Below are positions 8,694 to 15,930 of a stretch of DNA of 64,000 nucleotides, one piece after another. The notes beneath the pieces are model-generated. The model was not told where the DNA came from. It saw only the letters and a program-made list of their open reading frames with translations, and did no database searches. Every line of letters starts with the position of its first letter. Position 1 is the first letter of the stretch. Origin of the DNA: Streptomyces sp. NBC_00572 (GTDB lineage Bacteria; Actinomycetota; Actinomycetes; Streptomycetales; Streptomycetaceae); contig NZ_JAPENX010000001.1 in NCBI RefSeq assembly GCF_026341815.1, positions 5,828,001 through 5,892,000 on the forward strand, read 5' to 3'. Position numbers and translations under genes: made by a program.

Positions 8694-9411
8694 CCCACTC
8701 GGCGTCGGTGGCCGCCAGACGTCCCGTGACCACGGCGGCCACCGCGAGCAGCCCCAGCGCCACCCCCAGGACGAGCGAGAGCCCGGCATCGAGGAGCAGG
8801 GCACCGACGAGGGCGCCGAGGACCATCGCCAGCACGGAGAGGATCCGCCGAGCGGGCCGGGGCCCCTCGTCGCCGGCGTCTCCGGACCCCGCGGCCAGTC
8901 CGGTCAGCGTCTGGGTCAGCACGGTCGTGGTCAGGTCCGGTACGCCGATGCGCCGGGCGACCGCGGTCTGCGTTCCCATCGCGAGAGCGAGGGCCACGAT
9001 CAGGGCGTACCGGCCCGGCGTGCCCACGCGGTCGTGCGCCACGACGGCGATGGCGAAAGCCGCCGCGACCAGCACCGCCTGCAGGACCATCGCCGACGCG
9101 AGCAGCCGCCCGCGATGCGCGGCGAACCGGGTGCCGAACCGGCCACCCGCCACCGCACCGACGAGGAACGCCGCGAGGGACACGACCGAGGCCGGCGCGG
9201 ACAGGCCCGCGGCTCCCGCCAGGGCGAAGCCCAGCAACACCACGTTGCCGGTCATGTTGGCCACGAAGACCTGCCCGAGGCCCAGATAGCTCACCGCGTC
9301 CACCAGGCCGGTCAGGACCGTCAGCGTCAGCATGAGGGGCGGCAGCGGCCCGTGCCGGTCCCCCTTCGGCGGCACCAGCGTGTGGGCCGCGTCGACGAGC
9401 AGCTTGCGCAT
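8683..9411 (-). CDS. DUF1275 (YoaK-like) integral membrane protein
   Basis: 242 residues with about six hydrophobic segments. The early motif LTGLVDAVSYLGLGQVFVANMTGNVVLLG is characteristic of the DUF1275/YoaK family, whose function is unknown and which has been proposed to be a transporter. It lies 9 bp downstream of an AraC regulator on the same strand, so the two are likely one transcript. The 3' end overlaps the AhpD-like gene tail-to-tail. Confidence 0.88.
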   Translation of the reverse strand: MRKLLVDAAHTLVPPKGDRHGPLPPLMLTLTVLTGLVDAVSYLGLGQVFVANMTGNVVLLGFALAGAAGLSAPASVVSLAAFLVGAVAGGRFGTRFAAHRGRLLASAMVLQAVLVAAAFAIAVVAHDRVGTPGRYALIVALALAMGTQTAVARRIGVPDLTTTVLTQTLTGLAAGSGDAGDEGPRPARRILSVLAMVLGALVGALLLDAGLSLVLGVALGLLAVAAVVTGRLAATDAEWVRS

Positions 9412-9420
9412 CCTCGGATG

Positions 9421-10353
9421 CTATCCGCGCCGCCGCGCCGGACCGGGTCGCGCCACCCGGACCGGCTGCCCGCGCACCACGTCGCGGAAGGCGATCGGGG
9501 TCTGCCCGGTGCGCTGGTGGAAGAACTTGCTGAAGTGCGTCGCGCTGGAGAAGCCGAGGTGGTCGGCGATGCGGGCGGCGGGCAGGTCGCTGTGGGCCAG
9601 GAGCCGCTTGGCCTCCAGGACGACGCGACGGTCGATGAACTCCTTGGCGCCGAGGCCGGTGGCGGCGAGGGTGGCGCGGGAGAGCGTGCGGGGCGCGTAG
9701 CCGAGGGCGCGGGCGTACTCCTCGACCCGGCGGGTGCGGGTGAAGTCCTGCTCGACGGCGTCACGGAAGCGTGGATACGTGGCGTCGGGCTCGGCCACGG
9801 GGCCGCCGACGGGCGCCGTGAGGTGGGCGAGACGCAGGACGAGGACGGACAGCAGATGGCGCAGGGCCGCGGTGTGGACCTCCAGCGGCAGATGCCCGAG
9901 CGCGCCGAACTCGGCGGCGAGGTGGTCGGCGGCCAGCCGCAGGGCCGCGGCCTCGCCGGGCAGCGGGCGGCGCAGGACAGGGGCGTGCGGGTCTTCGAGA
10001 CGGGCGCCCGAGGCGGTGGCCGGGTCGAGGAACTCCTGCCGGAACAGGATCAGCGTGCCCTCGGCATGGGTGAGGTCGCCCCACTGCTGGACCTGGCCGG
10101 GGCGCACCCACAGCCACGAGCCGGCGTCGAGCGCGTACGCCGTGAAGTCCACCGTGTGCGAGAGCGCTCCGCCGGAGAGGGCGATCAGATGGTGGAAGTC
10201 CGGCCGCTGGGGGAGCGCGAGCCGCTCGGCGGGCACCCGGCGGCGCAGGTCGGCCAGGGGCAGCACCTCGACCCCGGCGGGGGTTCCGGCGGGTGCGGTG
10301 AAGGAGACCTCGGGGATCCCCTGGTCGGCGGCATGTCGGTTTTTGACCATCAC
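9421..10353 (-). CDS. AraC family transcriptional regulator
   Basis: 310 residues. The N-terminal half is a cupin-like ligand-binding domain (FHHLIALSGGALSHTVDF, then WVRPGQVQQWGD). The C-terminal 100 residues contain the two helix-turn-helix units of AraC proteins: VEEYARALGYAPRTLSRAT and ARIADHLGFSSATHFSKFFH, followed by a FFHQRTGQTPIAFRD tail. Two adjacent ATGs are possible (10353 or 10350). It is divergent from a SnoaL-like gene, the usual arrangement for a regulator and its target, and is followed by a DUF1275 gene. Confidence 0.9.
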   Translation of the reverse strand: MMVKNRHAADQGIPEVSFTAPAGTPAGVEVLPLADLRRRVPAERLALPQRPDFHHLIALSGGALSHTVDFTAYALDAGSWLWVRPGQVQQWGDLTHAEGTLILFRQEFLDPATASGARLEDPHAPVLRRPLPGEAAALRLAADHLAAEFGALGHLPLEVHTAALRHLLSVLVLRLAHLTAPVGGPVAEPDATYPRFRDAVEQDFTRTRRVEEYARALGYAPRTLSRATLAATGLGAKEFIDRRVVLEAKRLLAHSDLPAARIADHLGFSSATHFSKFFHQRTGQTPIAFRDVVRGQPVRVARPGPARRRG

Positions 10354-10471
10354 TGGTCCTCAGCGTATCCAGGTCTGGCTGCTCAGCGCCCCTAACTTGG
10401 GGGTATCGGCTCGTCCGGCTCCCTCGGGACGGCGGAAAAGAGCAAGGCACGACGTCATGAGGAGACTGGTC

Positions 10472-11233
10472 ATGAGTACCGCCAAGAACACCGTTCTGAC
10501 CGCCGCGGGCGAGCTGTTCGGGAAGAAGGACCCGAGCGCCGTGGACCGCTGGGTGGCCCCCGGCTACATCCAGCACAGCGCCCTCGTCGCCGACGGCCCC
10601 GAGGCCCTGCGCGGGCTGGTCGCCGCTCTCCCCGACGGCTTCCGTTACGAGGGCGCCCGGGTGATCGCCGACGGCGACCTGGTGGCCCTGCACGGGACGT
10701 ACCACGGCTTCGGCCCCGACCCGCTGGTCGCCTTCGACGTCTTCCGCGTCGACGGCGACGGCCGGCTCGTCGAGCACTGGGACGCCCTGACGCCTCTGGT
10801 CGCGGACACCGCCTCGGGCCGCTCGCAGACCGACGGCCCCGCCGACATCACCGAGCCGGGGACGACGGAGGCCAACCGTGCCCTGGTCGCCGAGTTCGCG
10901 CGGAAGGTCCTGATCGGCGGCGACTACTCGGTCCTGACCGACTACGTCTCCACCGAGACCTACCACCAGCACAACCCGGAGGCCGCCGACGGCCTCGACG
11001 GATTCGGCGCCGCCGCCGCGAACTGGGCCGCGCAGGGCAAGAACCTCGTCTACAAGACCGTCCACAAGGTCATCGCCGAGGGTGAGTTCGTCCTGCTCCA
11101 GTCCGAGGGCGAGTTCGGTGTCCCGGTGGCGTACTACGACCTCTTCCGCGTCGCCGACGGCAGGATCGTCGAGCACTGGGACGTCATCGCCCCGGTCCCG
11201 GCCGAACTGCCCCACGCCAACGGCCTGTTCTGA
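10472..11233 (+). CDS. SnoaL-like / NTF2-like two-domain protein
   Basis: 253 residues. The ATG at 10472 follows GAGGAG with a 7-base gap; an in-frame ATG at 10457 lies inside that site's leader. Two similar NTF2-fold modules are visible (about 1-115 and 130-253): each has a YIQHSALVADGPEAL or YHQHNPEAADGLDGF element and ends with GRLVEHWDALTPL or GRIVEHWDVIAPV. This arrangement is common in SnoaL-like polyketide-cyclase-related proteins whose substrates are unknown. It diverges from the AraC regulator and is its probable target. Confidence 0.85.
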   Translation: MSTAKNTVLTAAGELFGKKDPSAVDRWVAPGYIQHSALVADGPEALRGLVAALPDGFRYEGARVIADGDLVALHGTYHGFGPDPLVAFDVFRVDGDGRLVEHWDALTPLVADTASGRSQTDGPADITEPGTTEANRALVAEFARKVLIGGDYSVLTDYVSTETYHQHNPEAADGLDGFGAAAANWAAQGKNLVYKTVHKVIAEGEFVLLQSEGEFGVPVAYYDLFRVADGRIVEHWDVIAPVPAELPHANGLF

Positions 11234-11329
11234 CCGCCGAGGCCGCGGCCCCATCCCGTTGGTGGTGCTTTCGGGCGGTGTGGGCGGGCGGCGACCGTGT
11301 CCGTCGGCGCGGCGGGCCGTTGTGAGGGT

Positions 11330-11623
11330 GTGATTTCTACACGACGCATGTCCACAGTCCTCGCCGTCGCCGCCGCCTTCTCGTGCCTCGGCGCGTCCGC
11401 GGCACAGGCCGTCGCCACCACCAGCCCGCTCGGTCCGCCGATCAATCCGGTCAGCGAGCTCGACGCCCTCGCCACGACCGGGATTCCCGAGGAGTCCAAG
11501 GACGCGTTCCCCGGCATCGCCGGTCAGCTCGGTGGACTCAACCGGCTGAACGACGTGAACCAGCTCCACCAGCTCACCGACCTGGCGGCGCCGGCCACCG
11601 GGCTGCTCCCCGAGATCTCCTGA
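11330..11623 (+). CDS. Small secreted protein, function unknown
   Basis: 97 residues from a GTG at 11330. That start gives a basic n-region (ISTRR) before the hydrophobic core VLAVAAAFSCLGASAAQA, making a proper signal peptide; the ATG at 11348 would lack positive charge. The mature part of about 70 residues is rich in Leu, Asn and Pro and resembles the small exported proteins common in Streptomyces, none of which has a known role that I can assign here. A weak GAGGG lies very near the GTG, so the start is uncertain. Confidence 0.6.
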   Translation: MISTRRMSTVLAVAAAFSCLGASAAQAVATTSPLGPPINPVSELDALATTGIPEESKDAFPGIAGQLGGLNRLNDVNQLHQLTDLAAPATGLLPEIS

Positions 11624-11676
11624 CCGATCCTTCGGGGACGGCCGAACCGGCATCGTGCGCCAGGGCGCGGTGCCGG

Positions 11677-11758
11677 TTTCGTCTGTGCGACTTTCGTCTG
11701 TGCGGTTCCTCCGTGCGGGTCTTCTGTGCGGGTCTTCTGTGCGGCTTTTCTGCGGGGC
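11677..11758. repeat. Degenerate tandem repeat, unit about 12-15 bp
   Basis: Consecutive near-copies of TTTCGTCTGTGCG and CTTCTGTGCGGGT follow one another between the small secreted protein and the EF-hand gene, about six units with drift. It lies between convergent gene ends and is not part of any supported gene. Confidence 0.6.
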
Positions 11759-11789
11759 CTTCGCTGTGCGGCCGTGCGACCGCCCGGTG

Positions 11790-12041
11790 TCACCAGCCGA
11801 AGCGGCGGTCCACCAGCGCGGCGAACTCCTCGAACGACAGGACGCGGTCGCCGTTCTGGTCCGCCTGGTCGAACAGCGCCGAGGCGTCGTCGTCGCTCCC
11901 CACTCCCCAGAAGGGGATCACTCCCTGCGCGGCGAGGGTGGGGCCCTTGGCCCGCAGGGCGTTGATCACCTCGATGCGCGTCAGGGCGCCGTCGTGGTCG
12001 AGGTCGAGCGCGTCGAAGAGAGTACGGGCCTTGTCGCTCAT
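11790..12041 (-). CDS. EF-hand domain calcium-binding protein
   Basis: 83 residues, cytosolic (no signal peptide). Two EF-hand loops can be read: DLDHDGALTRIE near residue 14 and DQNGDRVLSFEE near residue 58, both with acidic residues at the calcium positions and the terminal Glu. The start ATG at 12041 has an AGGAC-type ribosome binding site and removes a non-conserved upstream stretch. Small calmodulin-like proteins of this size are common in Streptomyces and presumably buffer or sense calcium. It may be monocistronic. Confidence 0.85.
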   Translation of the reverse strand: MSDKARTLFDALDLDHDGALTRIEVINALRAKGPTLAAQGVIPFWGVGSDDDASALFDQADQNGDRVLSFEEFAALVDRRFGW

Positions 12042-12146
12042 GATCTGTCCTGTTCCCTGTGGCCTGGCCGCGTGTCGGCCGATGCGTCCCTGTGCGGAAG
12101 GACGCGGCATTCGGCTCGCACGTTGCCTCCGGGCCCGTCATCGAGC

Positions 12147-12312
12147 CTAGGGGGTGTCCTGCCGATCAGGCCGGGCTCGCGACGCCTGGCACCGCGCCTC
12201 GCCGCGTTGTCGTCGGTCGGCATGGCTCCGCCATGCCTCCCTCCTCCGCCTTGCGATGCCCGGCACCAGACGCCGCTCCCTGATCCGGCCTGATCGGCAG
12301 GACACCCCCTAG
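12147..12312. mobile_element. MITE-like palindromic element, copy 1 (166 bp)
   Basis: Bounded by CTAG at both ends. The outer 28 bases (12147-12174, containing GGGGTGTCCTGCCGATCAGG) are a perfect inverted repeat of 12285-12312. The interior of about 110 bp includes a local hairpin CATGGCTCCGCCATG. The CTAG ends could be a 4-bp target duplication. No protein is encoded. A shorter relative in the opposite orientation lies at 26538-26622. Size and structure fit a non-autonomous transposable element or dispersed palindrome; it lies just upstream of recQ. Confidence 0.75.
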
Positions 12313-12404
12313 TCCGGCGGCGCGGGGACGGGCCGGCGGGAGGTTGTCCACAGGTTTCACTCGGTGCGGCCGGGGGTGTCCTTGGCGGCCGATAGGGTGG
12401 GTGA

Positions 12405-14462
12405 ATGGTCCTTTCCGACGGTTCCGCCGTGATCTCCGAGGCAGCGCAGGTGCTTCACCGCGTCTTCGGTTACAGCTCCTTCCGAGGCGAGCAGCAGGAG
12501 ATCATCGAGCAGGTCGTCGACGGCGGCGACGCTCTCGTGCTGATGCCGACCGGCGGCGGAAAGTCCCTCTGCTACCAGATCCCGGCCCTCGTCAGAGACG
12601 GCACCGGCGTCGTGATCTCGCCCCTCATCGCCCTCATGCAGGACCAGGTGGACGCGCTCAGGGCCCTCGGGGTGCGGGCCGGGTTCCTCAATTCGACCCA
12701 GGATCCGTACGAACGGCAGGCCGTCGAGCAGGCCTTCCTCGCGGACGAGCTCGACCTGCTCTATCTGGCTCCCGAGCGGCTCAGGACCGAGGGCACCCAG
12801 CGGCTCCTCGACCGGGGCAAGGTGTCGCTCTTCGCGATCGACGAGGCGCACTGTGTCGCCCAGTGGGGCCACGACTTCCGGCCCGACTACCTCGCGCTGT
12901 CCATGCTCCACGAGCGCTGGCCGAAGGTGCCGCGGATCGCGCTGACCGCGACGGCCACCGAGGCCACCCACAAGGAGATCGCCGCGCGACTCGGTCTGGA
13001 GGAGGCCCGGCACTTCGTCGCCGGCTTCGACCGGCCCAACATCCAGTACCGCATCGTCCCGAAGAACAGCCCGCACAAGCAGCTGCTCGAACTGATCAGG
13101 ACCGAGCACGAAGGGGACGCCGGAGTCGTCTACTGCCTCTCCCGCGCCTCGGTGGAGAAGACCGCAGCCCTCCTCGTGGAGAACGGCATCGACGCCGTCC
13201 CGTACCACGCCGGCATGGACTCCCGTACGCGTGCGGCGAACCAGGCCCGCTTCCTCCGGGAGGACGGGGTCGTCGTGGTGGCGACGATCGCCTTCGGCAT
13301 GGGCATCGACAAGCCGGACGTGCGCTTCGTGGCCCACCTCGACCTGCCCAAGTCGGTCGAGGGCTACTACCAGGAGACCGGCCGCGCCGGGCGTGACGGC
13401 GAGCCGGCCACCGCCTGGCTGGCGTACGGCCTCCAGGACGTGGTCCAGCAGCGCAAGATGATCGACGGCTCCGAGGGCGACGAGCAGCACCGGCGCGCCC
13501 TCGCCATGCACCTGGAGGCCATGCTCGCGCTCTGCGAGACGGTCGACTGCCGCCGGGTGCGCCTCCTCGCGTACTTCGGTCAGAAGGGCGAGCCCTGCGG
13601 CAACTGCGACACCTGCCTGACCCCGGCCGAGTCCTGGGACGGCACCGTCGCGGCGCAGAAGCTGCTGTCCACCGTGTGGCGGCTGGCGAAGGAGCGGCGT
13701 CAGAAGTTCGGCGCCGGCCAGATCATCGACATCCTGCAGGGCAAGAAGACGGCCAAGGTCATCCAGTTCGACCACGACGGGCTCTCGGTCTTCGGCGTCG
13801 GATCGGAGCTGGGCACCGCTGAGTGGCGCGGGGTCGTCCGCCAGCTCCTCGCGCTGGGGCTCCTCGCGGTGGAGGGCGACTACGGGACGCTCGTGCTCAC
13901 GGAGGACAGCGGAGAGGTGCTCGGTGGGCGCCGCACCGTCACGATGCGCAAGGAGAAGGCGCCGACCACCGCCTCCCGCAAGGAGTCCGGTGCGCGCTCG
14001 GGGAAGGGCGCCCGTGTGCCGGTCGACCTGCCCGCGGCCGCGGTTCCGGTCTTCGAGGCGCTGCGCGCCTGGCGCGCGGCGACGGCCCGCGAGCAGGGCG
14101 TCCCGGCGTACGTCGTCTTCCACGACGCCACGCTGCGGGAGATCGCGACGCGGCTCCCCGCGACGGTCGAGGAGCTCGGCACCGTCGGCGGCGTCGGCGA
14201 GGCCAAGCTCACCAAGTACGCCGAGGGTGTGCTCGGCGCGCTGGCGGAGTCCGGTGCCGCGGCCGGTGTCACCAGTGAGGCCGCCGCCGCGGACGCCGCC
14301 GCCGCGTCCGCTGTCGCCGCGTCCGCGGCGGTCCCGGCCGCGGCCTCCGCGCCGTCCGCACCGAAGTCCGGCGCTCCGTACGACGAAGCGCCGTACGACG
14401 AGGAGCCGCCCTATGACATGGACGGGACGGAAGAGCCGCCGCCCTGGGACGACTGGCGGTAG
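12405..14462 (+). CDS. recQ: ATP-dependent DNA helicase RecQ
   Basis: 685 residues. Superfamily 2 3'-5' helicase used in recombination and repair. Visible motifs: motif 0 FGYSSFRGEQQEII, Walker A MPTGGGKSLCY (Lys at 53), Walker B box DEAHCVAQWGHDFRPDY (from about 145), motif III LTATAT, motif V IAFGMGIDKPDVRFV and motif VI QETGRAGRDG. The RecQ-Ct zinc module follows (CGNCDTC), then a winged-helix part, and an HRDC domain at about 545-615 (VFEALRAWRAATAREQGVPAYVVF). The last 60 residues are an Ala-rich then acidic PYDE-repeat tail, unlike E. coli RecQ but seen in actinobacterial forms. It follows the palindromic element and appears monocistronic. Confidence 0.95.
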   Translation: MVLSDGSAVISEAAQVLHRVFGYSSFRGEQQEIIEQVVDGGDALVLMPTGGGKSLCYQIPALVRDGTGVVISPLIALMQDQVDALRALGVRAGFLNSTQDPYERQAVEQAFLADELDLLYLAPERLRTEGTQRLLDRGKVSLFAIDEAHCVAQWGHDFRPDYLALSMLHERWPKVPRIALTATATEATHKEIAARLGLEEARHFVAGFDRPNIQYRIVPKNSPHKQLLELIRTEHEGDAGVVYCLSRASVEKTAALLVENGIDAVPYHAGMDSRTRAANQARFLREDGVVVVATIAFGMGIDKPDVRFVAHLDLPKSVEGYYQETGRAGRDGEPATAWLAYGLQDVVQQRKMIDGSEGDEQHRRALAMHLEAMLALCETVDCRRVRLLAYFGQKGEPCGNCDTCLTPAESWDGTVAAQKLLSTVWRLAKERRQKFGAGQIIDILQGKKTAKVIQFDHDGLSVFGVGSELGTAEWRGVVRQLLALGLLAVEGDYGTLVLTEDSGEVLGGRRTVTMRKEKAPTTASRKESGARSGKGARVPVDLPAAAVPVFEALRAWRAATAREQGVPAYVVFHDATLREIATRLPATVEELGTVGGVGEAKLTKYAEGVLGALAESGAAAGVTSEAAAADAAAASAVAASAAVPAAASAPSAPKSGAPYDEAPYDEEPPYDMDGTEEPPPWDDWR

Positions 14463-14473
14463 ACCGGGGTGGA

Positions 14474-14490
14474 CCGCCTGCCTCAGGCGG
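14474..14490. terminator. Hairpin between convergent recQ and membrane-protein genes
   Basis: CCGCCTG at 14474-14480 pairs perfectly with CAGGCGG at 14484-14490 across a 3-base loop, in the short gap between convergent genes. It overlaps the last codon of the minus-strand gene. There is no T-tract, so it would be a Rho-independent-like stem typical of GC-rich genomes. Confidence 0.4.
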
Positions 14491-15760
14491 GCTGGGGTGT
14501 GAGGCGGCGCAGGCCACGCCGGTCGTAGTAGTGGGTCATGGCGAGACCGAACGCCAGGGCCAGGACCACGCCGACCGCGATCATGATCCAGCCGCGGGCC
14601 AGTCCGGCGTCGGCGCGGGCGTCGAAGTACAGGATGGACCGGACGCCCGCGCTGAGCTGGTGCATCGGCTCGAAGACGCCGAGGAAGCGGTAGAAGCCCG
14701 GGGTGGCCTCCAGGGGGACGGTCGCGCCGGAGGAGGGGAGGGCCAGCGCGATGAAGACGAACATGGAGACGAGCTGGCCGATGCCGCCGAACGCGGCGTT
14801 GATGGCCTGGACGCCCAGACCGACGGCGACCGTCGCGCAGTAGGAGAAGATCCACAGCATCGGCAGGTGCGAGGCGTCCATGCCCAGGACCGAGATCGTC
14901 GCCACCATGACGAGCGTGGTGGTGAGGACCGAGATGCCCGCCGTCATCAGCATCTTCAGGACCAGTGTCTGCGTGCGGTTGATGGGCACCGTGGGGTACC
15001 GGGAGTGCCAGGGGCCGATCTCGCTGTCGGCATAGCCGAGCGAGGTGTCGACGCCGCTGTTGACGAGGTTGCCGCCGATGAAGCCGCCGAGGACGAGCAG
15101 CAGCGTGTAGTAGAAGGCGGTCAGGCCCAGACCGGTGTGCCGGCCGATCGGATGGCCGACCTGGGTGGTGACGGCCACCGGGTCGGCCAGGAGCAGCCGG
15201 GTCGTCGGGACCTGGCTGGTGGCCACCAGCTGTTCGCCGATGGTCAGCGAGGCCCGGTGGGCCGCGCTCTGGTTGATCTGCGCCGTCAGCGACGACCCCA
15301 GACTGCCGAGGCCGGGATTGGTGAGGACGGTGAGCGTCGGCCGTACCGTCGCCCGGTTCGTGGTCAGGGCGGCGACGGACGCGGTGAAGTTCTCCGGGAC
15401 GACGAGGGCGCCGAAGATCTTGCCGGACGCCAGCGCGTCCTGGGCCTCGGCGCGGTCGAGCCGCTGCCAGTCGACGCTGGTCTTCGAGGAACCGGAGGCG
15501 ACGATCGCGTCGGTGATCTGCTTCCCCAGGTTCTCCCGCTGTCCGGGCAGCGGATCGCCCCGGTCCTCGTCGACCAGGGCGACGGGCAGTCTGTGCAGGT
15601 TGTCGTTCGGGTTGAGGATGCCGCCCATGTAGAGGAGCGAGAGGCCCACGGCGACCAGTGCGCTCAGGACGGTCGGTACGAGCCACAGCTTGGGGTTCCG
15701 GACGAGGGCCCCGGCGCGGACCTGCGGGCCGGGGGTGTTCGGGGGGATCGCGGACGTCAT
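14483..15760 (-). CDS. YhgE/Pip-type (DUF3533-like) ABC-2 family membrane protein
   Basis: 425 residues. The start at 15760 places one transmembrane segment (LWLVPTVLSALVAVGLSLLYMGG) near residue 25, followed by a large extracytoplasmic domain of about 170 residues (including VALVDEDRGDPLP and ALVVPENFTASVAAL) and then about six transmembrane segments towards the C-terminus. The VNEDxG-like motif and ENF are typical of the YhgE/Pip and DUF3533 proteins that share the ABC-2 permease fold but have no ATPase. The role is unknown; relatives are linked to export or surface functions. Divergent from the Clp gene. Confidence 0.8.
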   Translation of the reverse strand: MTSAIPPNTPGPQVRAGALVRNPKLWLVPTVLSALVAVGLSLLYMGGILNPNDNLHRLPVALVDEDRGDPLPGQRENLGKQITDAIVASGSSKTSVDWQRLDRAEAQDALASGKIFGALVVPENFTASVAALTTNRATVRPTLTVLTNPGLGSLGSSLTAQINQSAAHRASLTIGEQLVATSQVPTTRLLLADPVAVTTQVGHPIGRHTGLGLTAFYYTLLLVLGGFIGGNLVNSGVDTSLGYADSEIGPWHSRYPTVPINRTQTLVLKMLMTAGISVLTTTLVMVATISVLGMDASHLPMLWIFSYCATVAVGLGVQAINAAFGGIGQLVSMFVFIALALPSSGATVPLEATPGFYRFLGVFEPMHQLSAGVRSILYFDARADAGLARGWIMIAVGVVLALAFGLAMTHYYDRRGLRRLTPQPA

Positions 15761-15930
15761 GGTGTCATCGTCGACGCGGGCGCCGTCGTGGCGGGGATTG
15801 CGGCCCGTACGGGTGGGGCGGGCGTGTCGGCGCCGGGAGGGCCGCGAGCCGCAGGGGTTCGGGTCCGGTTGCGGAGCCCTGTACGTCACGTTTGAGTGGG
15901 AACGACCCCCCATGTGTCTCTGGAGCTGAC

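Noticed and set aside
11677..11758. CRISPR array
   Set aside because: Units are about 13 bp and directly adjacent, with no spacers and no cas genes in the window.
12357..15686. 1109-codon minus-strand frame across recQ and the membrane-protein gene
   Set aside because: Composition-driven shadow; the true genes on both strands have family motifs in other frames.
15880..15900. HspR-binding (HAIR) inverted repeat before the Clp gene
   Set aside because: Only a TTGAGT half-site is present; no second half at the proper spacing.
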